NCBI GenBank assembly: GCA_022539475.1
Contig: VCMS01000346.1
Coordinates: forward strand, 1-56,588
From: Gracilaria domingensis
Lineage: Eukaryota; Rhodophyta; Florideophyceae; Gracilariales; Gracilariaceae
Direction of reading: 5' to 3'
DNA: 56,588 nt
Positions 20,116-31,293 of the stretch are shown in pieces. The notes below the pieces were generated by a model, which was given only the letters and a program-made list of their open reading frames with translations, ran no database searches and was not told the origin of the DNA. The position numbers and the translations under genes were made by a program. Each line of letters starts with the position of its first letter. The stretch's first letter is position 1.

Positions 20116-20553
20116 CAAGCGCTTACCGCCACCTCCAAACTTGAACGCGGCCCAGGTAGGGTGACAGTACCACTGTGCCGTGAGGTGAACCGACGGGCCC
20201 ACTTGTGGGAGAATTATTGATGGTATTACCAAGAAGTTTGGGTTGTTCCTACGGAAGGAAGTATTGAAGGGATGAAAGAAGAGAAATGAATTCCGTCTAA
20301 CGGACGCCGATTTATCGGAAAGAAGCAAACTACCTTCTAACGGTCCTTGTGAATATGTCGTGAAGCTACACCCGTAATAGAGAATCGTATTGGAACGATG
20401 GTGCGCCAAAGGCATTGAACCGTAATCCGGTTATGAAGGAACTGATATCGAAGTCGATTTTATTCTAAGGAGAAGTTGTACCGATAGCTATTGCGGAGTG
20501 CGTTGGTCGCAGAGCCTACCACATCCCATTATGAAGGGAACCCATCGTTGGGA
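20116..20553 (+). other. E1 spacer between chromodomain and antisense gene
   Basis: No frame is supported. A purine-rich tract (about 20256-20290) is matched in position by a purine-rich tract (element sense) at 31390-31500 in E2. Confidence 0.5.
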
Positions 20554-22369
20554 TCACTGCCATCCTGTCGATGGACCGGCACCTACAGGGTTGGACGGCC
20601 CCGCTTGGGGAGGCTGACTCGCGAAGGCCTGCGATCCCAATGCCATGAGCTGGCCGAGGTCGTACATATCCGGTGGAACCGGCACCCCAAGTCCGAGGAG
20701 TTGGTTGCGCATCGCTATCACGCGAGGGTCAATATTCCCCTGCGAAGGGCCCACGCCCCAACCGATAGGAGCAACTGGCGCAGCCACACCTCCGACAACC
20801 GAAACTCCTGCGGAAGCCGCCGACGGACCTCTCGTTGCCGGGTCTTCCACAGCATCATCCACCATTGGATCGTCCTCCTCTGCTACGGAGTAATAGTTGT
20901 CGGAAAACATGAACCTAATACGGTGATCGCTCGGAACCACTCGAGGAAGTGCTCGTAGGATGAGAGCCCGCTCCTTCGGGACGGTAACTCCCTCCCAGGG
21001 ATCGTAATACACGAAGTCATCGGCACCCGGATGTCTTCGCCCTGGCGAACGGTCGTAGTGCGAACGAGTGTCCCTGAGGACGTTTTCCGCCGGAACGGTA
21101 CTCCAATCAATGAAATCGATGAGATCGATAAGGCTGATGACCTCGCTGACGTTGTCGTCCGAACCGAGCGCGGTGTATACGTCCAGTGATCTAACCACAT
21201 TCCGTACCCTCGGAGGCAAATACCAAACACGGTTCTGGTCATATGCTTCCCATAGCATAAACGCGGCAACGCGAGCGGCCCATTCGGTGATGAGGAGCAT
21301 CCAATACTCCGAGTGCGGATTCGCAATCATGCGTGATCGCACATAGGAGATGCATGGAGGCAATTCCGCGAAACACCCGCGTGGTACCTCATAGTGAGCC
21401 CACCACGATGGGAGTGGAGCAAATCGACCCGCTAGGGCGTCCGGACGCAAACGTTCAACCTGCATGTTCTGGTGTGGAATCAGTTACCCGAATCGGGATC
21501 GCCATTTGCGTTCGTTTCGCAGTCGGTCGAAGAAGCTTCCCTCTCCCGAAGGGCGATGTAGATATCGGAACTCCGCTCGCAGGATAGGCCTGTTGAACAA
21601 GAGAATGTCCGCCGGCAATGACTCCGGGAGGTTTTCCGCCGCTTGGTAGTCCGCGAGGTTCGCGCCATACTTCATCTCTCCGTAAGTTCGGAACCGGGAA
21701 AGGTTCGAACCCGTATGACTCGGCAATCCTCTCGGAGAACGAGGCTCTGTCCTTCCGAAATTATAACAATCGCGCCATAGCCGCGCGCGCTTCATCTAGC
21801 GTTTCGTATCCACGGCCGCGCCGTTTCCGTGACAACACGTGAGGTGCGACCGCCACGCGGTGTGTCCAATCTCAGTAATCCACCATATCTCGGTGTAGGC
21901 CGCCAAGCAGCATACCGTTCTCGTTGTATGAATCCATCAACGCACTCTTGCGAACCGCTGTCGCGTGAAACCAGCGCGCTCTGGAATAGGCCCAGCTTCT
22001 ACCGATAGTCGGATCTTGAAGAGGGAGCGACTCACGCGCTATCCAGCCAGCTTGAGTCGCCAGCAAGGGCACCGCATGAGCGGAATTCCACGCCGCGACG
22101 TCAACCGGATTCGGTGTAGTCGTGTGATGTTGACTCTGATGCAGAGGAGCGGAGGCAAAACAGCCGAGATACCCTGTCGCAGGAGTTGCGGGACCCGAAA
22201 CGTTCAGAACCCCGGCTTGGGAATGCTGCTCGTCGCCCTGGTGAGGGTTCATCGAATCGTCGATCGCAGAGGAAACTTCGAGTACTGAATCGTCTGAGTG
22301 CAGAGAAGTTGAGTGCGCTTGCGCGTGTGTCTCGTTGCGACGAGGAACCGGAATCTTGGATATGTCCAT
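20554..22369 (-). pseudogene. Conserved antisense gene of E1 (about 600 codons)
   Basis: This gene is read against gag-pol and starts at ATG 22369 (MDISKIPVPRR), 80 bases from the 3' LTR. It is homologous along its whole length to 29434-31293 in E2. Shared blocks are WAYSRA, YETLDEAR, RTYGE with YGANL, ERKWRSRFG, RMIANP, EWAARVAAF, PRVVPSD and RNQL. I know no family for it and saw no membrane segment or zinc site. It is rich in aromatic residues and has a Gly/Pro/Ser-rich tail ending GAGPSTG. The E1 copy is broken by TGA at 21872-21874 (Trp in E2), a TAA near 21780, a one-base shift near 21700 and a TAA near 21485. Antisense extra genes are known in some plant gypsy elements. Function is unknown. 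Confidence 0.75.
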
Positions 22370-22380
22370 GGTGGATCACG

Positions 22381-22389
22381 CTTATATAC
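22381..22389 (-). promoter_or_regulatory. TATA-like box of the E1 antisense gene
   Basis: GTATATAAG reads on the minus strand and ends 11 bases before ATG 22369. E2 has TATAAA 7 bases before the equivalent ATG. The conserved position supports an initiation signal, although the leader would be very short. Confidence 0.45.
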
Positions 22390-22436
22390 TCGCTCGCTGA
22401 TGAGTCTCCGCTTGCAAACCGGATGTTTCCTGCGCT

Positions 22437-22444
22437 AAGGAGGG
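22437..22444 (+). promoter_or_regulatory. Polypurine tract of E1
   Basis: AAGGAGGG lies 5 bases before the 3' LTR. E2 has AAGGAGGGAAA next to its LTR. It is the expected primer site for plus-strand DNA synthesis. Confidence 0.75.
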
Positions 22445-22449
22445 CGATA

Positions 22450-23420
22450 TGTATAGCAAAACGTGCTCGCCCGATACACGGGGATTGTTTTCATAAATCC
22501 CTGGTAAGGATGATTCCGGGTACTCGGAAGGTATGAGTATTGGCCCACGGATGGGATGCTTTCGGCAGTATTGAGGTACGGTACCCTGAGGGGTCAGCCA
22601 TGACGTGGCGCAGATGAGTGTTGGTCGCGTGTACGCGTGTGTAGGAATGGGTGTGTTCACACATGTCTTGTTATGATTGTTGGATATTTTACTGGCCGCT
22701 GCCGCGGGTTGTCACGTGCACCACGTGTATGGACCTGCTTAGGTGTGCATTAGATTATTTAATTTAGTTTAACTAATTTATCGGTTACGATATAAGAGGT
22801 GACCTCCCGGTCACCTCCTCCTTCAGTAAAGGGTAACCGAGTTTGGCTCTGAACTAGTTCGCCATCGCGAAGTGTACAACTTCAGCCGGAGGGTCACCGC
22901 GTACACTACGAGTTAGCTTCATCCCTCGGGATCACTCAGGCAATACTGACCATTGTGGCCTTGCCTCGGGCTTATTTATTCCGTGTCTTCGGACTTTCTG
23001 TTTCTTTTACTGTGCAGTTGTACTGCTTTCACCACAATTGGTAGCGTTTCCGTCTCTGTATAGAGTTGTGCCGCGTGGGCTTAATACGTAACCCCCATCT
23101 CCCGTCGCCGGGTCTGTTGCCGCTTGTCGCACGCCCCGGCGAGGATTCCTCCTTTGGTTTTCCCTTTCTTTTCCCTCTTTTTTACCTAGAGCTTACACCG
23201 CTCTACGGTACCTTTCTTCTCAACCATTCCGTCACTTCTCGCCGGGTTCCTGGATCAGGCCCGTTCACCCCTCAACCTCCGTAGGTATATCCCGTACCAG
23301 GGGCGGTCTTACACCCGCACTATCCGTATTCGGAGGGCTCACCACTGAGTTCATCTCGTCTAGAGGGCAAGGACTCGAACGCCTTGAGAGAAGACCCCAT
23401 CGCTGGGGTTCTGCTCTACA
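22450..23420 (+). repeat. E1 3' LTR (971 bp)
   Basis: It runs from TGTATAGC to CTCTACA. The end was placed by comparison with the E2 LTR (ends GCACTACA) and by the following TGCAT duplication. It is GC-mixed with an AT-rich centre and a palindromic CACGTGCACCACGTG block. Confidence 0.9.
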
Positions 23421-23425
23421 TGCAT
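23421..23425. repeat. Target-site duplication TGCAT (3' side)
   Basis: This matches 11609-11613 and directly follows the 3' LTR. Confidence 0.85.
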
Positions 23426-23680
23426 GGTTATCAGAAGACTTCGAGACCAGAGTGGAGACGAACTCAATTAAAAGCAAGGAAAAGGAATGCGACTGAGATC
23501 ATCGTAATAGATGAGATTATAGTTCCAGCCCAGCAACCCAAAACAGCTAAGAAAGACCCAAAGAGTGCTAAAAAACTGGAGGCCTCAGCAAAGATTAAGA
23601 AGACTATTGAAGAGCTTAACTCTAAGATAGAAAGGCTGGGGAGCACGCTGGTGAAAGTGTTGGAACAAGGGCAAAAATAG
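23426..23680 (+). pseudogene. Transposase-like protein, 3' part after the insertion
   Basis: When the element and one TGCAT are removed, the phase of the frame ending at 11613 continues here as GYQKTSRPEWRR and runs to a TAG. The tail is basic (KARKRN, AKKDPKSAKKLEASAKIKK) and ends in a short coiled coil (IEELNSKIERLGSTLVKVLEQ). The downstream DNA becomes strongly AT-rich, probably marking the end of the older transposon. Confidence 0.6.
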
Positions 23681-24157
23681 TAGTCTAAAAGCTTGGAATC
23701 AAATATTATTAATGATTGCACTGATGAGATGCCTATAAGTTTATGTGAAAGATATAAAAAATTAAATAGAGAAAGTTCTGATGACTAAAAACATTTTCTT
23801 GAAGGCACTGATATGCCAAATAGTTACATTTAAAAGAATGAGTAATATTATTCTATCATTTGAAATTCTAATTGATCTTTTTCTGTTATTTACTTGACAA
23901 ATATAATATTTTATATCAAAGTTTTGTCTGTCATAATATAATATTCACGATTGTACTTTATAATATATTTGTTGTGGTAGAAATTTTTACACCTTATTCA
24001 TATATTATTGCTGGGGAGAAAAGGATTTTTGGAAATATTATATAATTTTATTGGCAGTTTACAAAACGTTTTGCAAACATTTCTAATATTTGAAAAGAAC
24101 TAGTTAGCTTAAAACTATTTGAAAATTTTTGACCGTTTCTATCTTAGTACAGCTGTC
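23681..24157. other. AT-rich spacer
   Basis: No gene is seen. Composition is markedly more AT-rich than the surroundings, with repeated ATATTAT/AATATT runs. Confidence 0.7.
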
Positions 24158-25353
24158 ATGCATACTACCAGAGGTGCTACGCTATATCATGTCAATACGA
24201 TTTGTTCTGCTGAGTGGCGTTCTGAGTTTCGCACAAAAGTCATTATGGGATTGAAGAAGAACACTCGAAGGCGACGCGCCCGCGCACGCCAAAATGAAAA
24301 CGCAGAGGCAACACCTCCAGCTGGTGCGTCCCGTCGTCAGTCTCGGGTTGCTCACATGTCCGTTTCCCTGAAGCCGCGAAAAACGATTGGAAAAAAGTCC
24401 CCAAGGAAGAACCACCTCCGCGATCTTGAAAGCCCCTCGACATCGCGTTCGCCACCACCTCAAGCTGGCATCAGCTTTCCGAAGCCGCGCACTGTGGTGC
24501 CCAACGAGGACACCGATGAAATCCTCCCCACGCTACCGAAAACAAACAATGCTCCTGCTCGAGAAAGCCCAGGCACAGGTGGCGTCAACCGGTCTAAATC
24601 CATTCCTCGTGCTCATAACACAATAAGCTCTGAAGCACGAAGAGTTTCTGGATCTCGAAAGACCTTGCGAGGAAGTGCTACACCGGCTATATCTGGAACT
24701 GATCGTGTTGTGGCACGGAACAGTCGCAGTAAATCATCTACAGTAAATCAGAGAACTAAGAAGACGGTAAAGGTAACATACGTTGGGACCAATGATGTCG
24801 GCTCCCACTGGGTGAGAGTGGATGTCTCGAGGCTCTTTCCTGTTGTTATCTTTCGCTACTGTGGGTGTAATGAGCTTGTAAAGGTTAGAAAGTATGGCAA
24901 AATGAGTCCAGAAGGAAGCGTGAAATGTGTTCACTGCGGCAGGAAAAGGGGGGGGGCGAAGAAGGCTTTACTAGTCGTCAAGACCTAATCAATCATTTGA
25001 ATACCAAGACTTGTCGGATTGCGCGAGGCCTTACCGTCACAGAGGAGACGCCGAAACAGAAGCTTGGCAAGGTTCTCATTCACCGAATTGATGACCCAAA
25101 ACACAGAGTTATTGTAGAAAGCAAAAACAAGTTCTTATGCTCCTACTGCAAGAAGACCACCAACTAACACGAAAGATTCAACCATGCTGTTAAATGCTGG
25201 TTAGGGACACACAAAGTCCAGCCTATTTCTTTTGTTGCGCGTACCATGAACGCAGATGATGCCGAAAACGAAGAGGAGGAAATACTGCCCGGTAGCGACG
25301 GTCACGGCGAAGGCGCCTCGCACGAAGCAGACACAAAGAGCGTTTCATACTAG
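24158..25353 (+). pseudogene. Basic protein with two C2H2-like fingers, frameshifted
   Basis: The first frame (ATG 24158, alternatively 24245) encodes an Arg/Lys/Ser-rich protein ending in a zinc-binding region with CGC and KCVHCGRKRG. A run of nine G at 24949-24957 shifts the frame. The other phase continues as GFTSRQDLINHLNTKTC, which completes a C-x2-C...H-x4-C finger. A second finger (FLCSYCKKTTN then HERFNHAVKC) is split by TAA at 25165. The frame ends at TAG 25351 after an acidic tail. This looks like a DNA-binding transposon or host protein that is decaying, unless the G-run length is a sequencing error. The fingers resemble those of Plavaka-like elements, but I cannot assign a family. 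Confidence 0.5.
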
Positions 25354-25739
25354 GTTCAAAGCCGGCGGGGTAGGAAAATAGGGCCGGCGGAGGTCCACAG
25401 AGGCCCACGGAGTAAAGAGAGTGCGGCGGCGGAGGCAAAGCGAGGTCGCCGAATTAAGAAAGCGACGACGGAGGAGGCGCAGCGGCAGAGAAGAAGAGAG
25501 CCAGGTTGAGAGCGAAGAAGGACAGTGGGAAGCCGTTAAGGTGCGGTACCCCTTGCACGGTGACAAACGTGCAGTTTCCTTGGAGCGCGGCGTTTCGTAA
25601 GATAAACTGAGCGCGGTGAGCCAGCGGCTTCATAGAGACGCTGGCGGAGACGGCTTTGGTGTTGTGGCTCTAGCGCAGGGGCGGCAGAAAGCGTCTGGCG
25701 AAAGGGCTACGATTGCCCTGCGGGTTGCGCTGAAATACT
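25354..25739. other. GC-rich spacer
   Basis: No supported gene. Purine-rich plus strand with GGCGG repeats. Confidence 0.5.
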
Positions 25740-26050
25740 GTTTTGTTGCAAACCAAGCAGTCGCGCCAGAGAACGACGCCCGCTGCGACTGGCGGTGCGG
25801 TTTTGTAAGAGCGCGGCGCGCAGCGGGCGCCGTCCGCTGCGGCTGGCGGCGCGTTTTTGCGGCGAAGCTTTGATACGCAGACTCGTAAGAGAGCGGCGCC
25901 TGCTGCGGCTGGGGCCTCGGTTTTGCGGCGAGGCTTCGATGCGCAGACTCAACATTTTGCGGCGAGGCTTTGATGCTCAGAATCGCCAGAGATCGACGCC
26001 CGCTGCGACTGGCGGCGCGGTTTTGCCGCGAGGCTTTGATGCGTAGGCTT
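25740..26050 (+). repeat. GC-rich minisatellite, about 60-70 base unit
   Basis: Degenerate repeats share GACGCCCGCTGCGACTGGCG, GCGGTTTTG and GCGAGGCTTTGATGCGCAGA. At least four partial units are visible. Frames in it are open on both strands only because of the repeat composition. Confidence 0.8.
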
Positions 26051-28378
26051 CACTCACGCCGACGGCGCCGGCTGTTGTGCTTTTATGCGCAGATTGGATT
26101 AAACGGCTTCGCCGGTCTGCGTCGCCGTACGCGGCAGTGTAATGCACACAACACGTGTCAAGAGTGGTGTGTTTTGGGTAGTTTCCATGTTTGGTATTGG
26201 GTCCATGTGACACCCCATCCGAAAGCTAATAGTGTTATTCGAGTGAGAAAAGTTTAGTAAACATTTCCTTTTGAAAAGTTTGTGTTATTACAGTAGAACA
26301 TTGTTGCCTTGAGAGAAGTCCTTTCCAAGACCTATTTGATTCGGTTCTGTTTCAGTTAAGGCGCAGTTTCAGGCTACAGTATGCACTATTAAGTGTACGA
26401 TGCATCTTTTTGCGAGGAAAGATACCGCAAGAAGTACGCCGCATTGACTAAATTAAGGCTGTGATAACTTCTTTACTAGAAAATATATGAACGCCAAACG
26501 TAAGAACGACGTCGTTCTTTAGACTACAAAACTTTTTCGCAAAGTAAAAGGTTAAGCGAAACAATAGTTTCTTTATTTTGCAATCTTATTTATGCAAGAT
26601 ATACCGTTTTAGAGAAGATATATCGTTTCTTTTTTGCTTGAAAATAAGCGACATATTGACGTTTAGAAAAAGAAATATGTTTACTGGAAAGAGTTACTTT
26701 TCTTCTGTGGTGCTCAGAGAAAGATGGTCAGAGAAACAATGTTTTCATAAAGTTCTAAAAAATCTAATCTAAGCAAGAAGCGGAACTTCGTTCTCGAAAA
26801 CAGTCAAAGGAAGAAGAAGAAGGCCTTTTACGTCAAACTGGAGCATACTTGTCCTTACAGATTGAGAAGTAAAGCAAACGTTGCTAGCATTCTTTAAATT
26901 ATATTTTGAAAATACAATTTTTTTAATGTGTTCCAATAAGCTTTTGCTTGAGTTCAATTCTTAGTTTTACGAAACGGCGCTACATAATTACATTACACGT
27001 TGTGGGGGTTCAAACCCGCATGCCCCAGAAAGAAACTTACCATAGAGTGTTGAGTTGTGTGGCCGACAGGAAACATCTAATCTTTTCGAGGCACGAAGAA
27101 TATAGTTTATTTTTAGGTTTTCCATCCTGGACAGTTGTGCCTGTGTTTGATGCAACCCCGTCGCGCGGCGACGACAGCAGGCACCTTGCCAGTGCCATTC
27201 GCAAATGTCCTTGTGAAGGCTTCACTACTATCATCTCAACTTTGAATCGCGTTGCGATTGTCAAGGCTGCTGGTTTTCGCAGACCACGTTGCGATCTTCC
27301 AAGCTGCCGCGGTTTCTTTTTCGCCCACCCATATCTTACCCCGGAATAGTTTATCTTGTAAACATATACTTTGGCTTGAAGGACGCGGTCCTTGCCTTCT
27401 CTGGACAAACTATTCAAGCTACAACTGTCTTGTGATCTACCGAATGCAATAAAATAACTTCTAAGTCATTTCTATGTTTGCGCTTTTCTTCTGCCGGCTT
27501 TAATTAACATCATTACAATTCGTCCAATTTTTTTACATTTTGCTTGTCATTTGTCAGCAAATGGTACAAAAAGATCATATACGTTGCAAGAGACTGAAAG
27601 CTGCAGAATGAACCAGCTACCCTTTTTTATCTTAACTTTGTTGTCTCTCCTCCCGCTCTTCGTCTTCGCACTCGCAACGACCATATCGGTTTTTATGAGC
27701 TCCGCACACGTGTGGTGCAGCGTGCACCACATGTGTGCGACACGCTCCTCCGCCTAGCCCGTACCACCGTAGCACCAGTCGCGCGTTGCGTGACCATTTG
27801 GCTTCAAACGGACGGCGCGCTGCGCTGGAACACCAACAGTAGCAAAACAAAAGCAAAGCAGCACATATTGTATTCGATGGGGAGCCCTGTGCGCTCGTTT
27901 TTCCTTGTCTCTTGCACACCGGACACGTTGCCGCCGCATTTTTGCTTCCGCGTCGCGTTCGGCGCGGCCTTCAGCGCTGCCGCGCTCCCGTTCACACCGC
28001 GCCCGCTAGTGCGCCACTGCTGTTCGCACCCCGCTCTCAACGTCGCTAGGCCCGGTTTCAAACCGGCCCTTCTTTTGCGCTACAAAGTAAGCTTCTGCGC
28101 CGGTATACCCGCTCTGCTACTACAGCCGGCACCACTGTTGCCAGGCGCCATCGCGAATGCTCTTGCGGCCACTTCTGCCGCGTTTGTCGAACATCACTAC
28201 AGCCAGGATCGGTGGACTCTACTGTTGCCCTCTATCGGCCTCTGCTCTGGGGTAACTCCGGTGATCCGCTTAAAAGCCTTGCCAGCGCAACTGCGGGCAA
28301 ACTTTGAGCACCAGAGTATCGACGACCACGGCTTTGCACTTTGGCTGTGTGTTGGTGGACAACGTAGGGCGCCAGCGT
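26051..28378. other. Gene-poor spacer
   Basis: AT-rich from 26250 to 27560, then more GC-rich. Frames at 26948-27349 (133 codons) and 27712-28383 (223 codons) show no recognisable domain and have biased, low-complexity composition. I do not call them genes. Confidence 0.5.
27705..27737. repeat. Short hairpin with 15-base arms
   Basis: CACACGTGTGGTGCA and TGCACCACATGTGTG flank GCG, with one mismatch. Confidence 0.8.
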
Positions 28379-29357
28379 TGTAGTGCAACTCCCACTTGGA
28401 AGAAATGACGCTCAAGGTGCTCGAATCCTTGCTCCCTTGGGAGAGAGACTCAGCAGAAGAGCTCTCCGTATACGGATAGCGCGGGTGTAAATCCGCCCGT
28501 ACTTCGGAAATACCACGGAGGTGACGGCGGGAATTGCCGAGAGGGGATCTGTAAGCAAACGTCCGAGAGTCGTAGATCTCTGATCGGGGGCGGAAGGAAA
28601 GGAACCCAGGTCGACGGGGTGCCTCGAAAAAGAGGGAAAAGATAAGGAAAAGGATGGGAAAAGGGGGAAAGGAAAGAAAAGAAAAAGGGACAAACCCGAG
28701 GGCGAAGTCGTGCGACAAGCGGCAACAGACCCGGGCCGAGGGTGACGATGTGTATTGAGCCCACGCGTCAGACCCTTATACAGAGTCGATACAATATCCG
28801 AACACTAGAGTAGCAGACACCTGCAAATAAATGTGCGAACACAGTGTGAAGACAAACGTAGTGTTAGATCAGGGTACCTGAGTGATCCTTTGGGGATGAA
28901 GTAAGCGAAACCGTACGCGGTGACCCTCCTCGCGGAGTTGTGCACTACGTGCAGGCGCTCAAGTCAGATCCGCGGACAAGGTTGAGTGTACTTTGTGGTG
29001 GTGACGGCGAGGTCGCCATCACCTAAGTAGGTTTCCACGAATTAAACTAAATAATTAAACTAAGTAGTGCCAAATACGGAAGAGTGCCACACGTGTAGCA
29101 CTTGTGCAGACCCGCCTTGGCGGCCACTAATTCTAAAAACCAATCCAAATTTCTCTGTAACAGAGCCAATCCGTACACGCGTACACGCGATCCACTGCCA
29201 TAACCAGTTACCATTCCATCAAACCCATCGGGTGCCCCCATGCCATATGCTGTCAGAATGCCACCTAAATTCACAACCTTGCTGTAGAGGCGACTCGGAG
29301 AGCCGAGGTGTTATGAGACGGAACACGTCACAGACGCGAAATCGCGATTGCTCTACA
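28379..29357 (-). repeat. E2 3' LTR (979 bp)
   Basis: On the minus strand it runs from TGTAGAG (29357) to GCACTACA (28379). It aligns with the E1 LTR at the start, in the GGGCGG...ACACCCGC...TATCCGT region and at the end. AAGGAGGGAAA, a polypurine tract, precedes it at about 29360-29370. Confidence 0.8.
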
Positions 29358-29420
29358 CATTTCCCTCCTTACGTCGAGGAGAACCGTGTCGGCGACATCA
29401 TCACCTCGTTCGCGAGAACG

Positions 29421-29426
29421 TATAAA
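29421..29426 (+). promoter_or_regulatory. TATA-like box of the E2 antisense gene
   Basis: TATAAA ends 7 bases before ATG 29434, as in E1. Confidence 0.45.
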
Positions 29427-29433
29427 CTCAGGC

Positions 29434-31293
29434 ATGATTGAATCGGACATCCCAATACTAAGAAAACCAACGCTCAACAGAGACACACTCTCAAGTGAAC
29501 CCACGCCTCCTGCGAACTTCGACATTCCAAACGACCAGGCAACGCGAGAGGCCACTTTTTCGATGAATCCGAATTTCAACGACAGAGCTTTCCCTTCCTC
29601 AGGGGGTCCCAGCCAGTCTGGTGTTCCCTCCGGTGCCGGACCTTCCTCTGCAGGAGCAGGATACTTCGGCGGTTTCGCAACGGCCCCGCTGCCACAGGGA
29701 AGTCAGCAGCCGGCTACGTCAGCTATGAACGTCGCCGCGGTATCGGCTTGGAACTCCTCTGGAGCTATGCCGGTTACAGCGCACGCGTCAGGATGGATCA
29801 TACGCGAATCACCCTTCGTGCAAAACCCGCGACTAGACGGCGGTTGGGCGTATTCTAGAGCTTTCTGGTGCCATCCTCAAGCCGTGAAGGATGAAGAACT
29901 CATCGATTCCTATACGGAAGACGACACACTGTCAGGCGGTTTGCCACGGGATATAGTGACCTCCTGGGATTGGAGAACCCGTATTGCAGTGGCACCACAC
30001 CTCCTTGACAGGAAAAGAACCGGCAGACGGTACGAGACGCTTGACGAAGCTCGCCCAGGTATGGCTCGTCTTTCCTACTTCCGAATGAACCGTGCTCACA
30101 ACCCACCAGAAATGGCACCGCCCGAGTACGGCTTCGATCTCTCCCGATACCGAACGTACGGTGAAATCACCTATGGAGCGAATCTCGATGCCTTCCATCC
30201 GACGAAGATTAACCCAAATGCTCCGATGAATCCGGATATGTTGCTCTTCCATCTACCGATTCTGCGAGCATAGTTCCGCTTCATGCGACGCCCTTCCGGC
30301 AAGGGGACCTTCAGCGACCGTGTCCGAAGTGAAAGGAAGTGGCGATCCCGGTTCGGGTTCTTCGTACCTTAAACGAATTCCGAAGTCGAACGTCTGCGAA
30401 ATGACGCTCTACCGGGTCGCTACGTCCCAAGTCCTCCGTGGTGCAGCAACCTTGAGGTTCCACGCGGTTGTTTCGCGGAGTGTCCTCCCTGCATTGCCTA
30501 CGTCGGCTCCCGCATGATTGCGAATCCGGAATCCGGTTACTGGGCTCTGATGATATGCGAATGGGCTGCCCGCGTTGCCGCGTTCACCCTCTGGGAACTC
30601 TACCACCAGTGCCGTATTTGGTACCTTCCCCCGAAGTTGAGGCAGCTCATCCGACAAGTGCATTTACACACAGCTCTCCGTTCGGCCACCAACGTGGTTG
30701 AATTCCCGTACCTGCTCGACGTCATCGATGATATCGATTGGAGCAATGTACCGCCCGAGAACGTTCCACCGGGTCAACGTACGCGCTTCGATAAGTCGCC
30801 AGATAGAGGATATCCAGGGGCTGGAGACTTTGTATACTTCAACCCTTGGGAGGAGACCGTGACCTACTTCGCGGACGCACGCGCCTTGAAGCAAGTGCCT
30901 CGTGTCGTGCCGAGTGATCACCCTGTCGGGTTCATGTTCTCCGACAGTTACTATGCCCGAGACAGCGGGGACAATACGATGGTGAATAGCAAACCAGTGA
31001 ATCGTGGAGAGGGGGTGCAACCGACGCCGGTGAGTAGCTTGCAGGTTATCGCAACGACGGGAGCAAGCGGGGGTAGCGCTCTACCTGGTTGGAACATCAC
31101 GCCGACTGGGGCGGTTGATCCGCAAGCTGCTGCGTTGCGAAACCAGCTCACCCAGATAGGCGTCCCGATTCCACCGGGGATGACGGATATCGGCCAGATG
31201 CTGGCGTTAGCTGCGCAGAGCTACCTTTTGCTTTCCCTAAACCAGGGTGATCTCACCAATCCGGGAGGTGCTGGCCCATCTACGGGGATGTAA
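29434..31293 (+). pseudogene. Conserved antisense gene of E2 (619 codons, two in-frame stops)
   Basis: One phase runs from ATG 29434 (MIESDIPILRK) to TAA 31291. It is broken only by TAG at 30271, where E1 has a Glu codon, and by TAA near 30370. Homology to the E1 antisense gene covers the N-terminus, a Gly/Ser/Pro linker (GFATAPL), a first conserved domain (residues about 120-300) and a second one (about 350-520), plus the tail VGVPIPPGM/TDIGQ and GAGPSTGM. By eye more than half of the positions in the second domain are identical, while spacer regions differ, so protein-level selection is likely. It lies in the same place as in E1, antisense between the chromodomain and the 3' LTR. No known family recognised. 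Confidence 0.75.

Larger units (their letters stand above)
11614..23420 (+). mobile_element. Ty3/gypsy chromodomain LTR retrotransposon E1 (11.8 kb, degenerate)
   Basis: The order is 5' LTR, gag with zinc knuckle, protease, reverse transcriptase, RNase H, integrase, chromodomain, antisense gene and 3' LTR. It is flanked by TGCAT duplications and inserted in a transposase-like gene. The LTRs differ at about 8 of 925 compared bases, so the insertion is fairly young, yet coding regions carry many stops and frameshifts. The protease-RT-RNaseH-integrase order and the C-terminal chromodomain place it near the chromovirus branch. The end of the 5' LTR and the primer-binding site are missing. Confidence 0.9.

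Noticed and set aside
12545..22369. UGA = Trp as the nuclear genetic code of this organism
   Set aside because: TGG is used at most Trp positions, intact genes appear to end at TGA (for example 47983), and E2 uses TGG at the same sites; retained only as a finding about E1.
26990..27040. GGGGGTTCAAACCCGC resembling a tRNA T-arm (B box)
   Set aside because: The stem does not pair properly with a seven-base loop, and no A box or cloverleaf is found upstream.
27712..28383. A 223-codon frame as a gene
   Set aside because: Alanine/proline/cysteine-biased, no domain, overlaps the E2 LTR end and is mirrored by open frames on the other strand.
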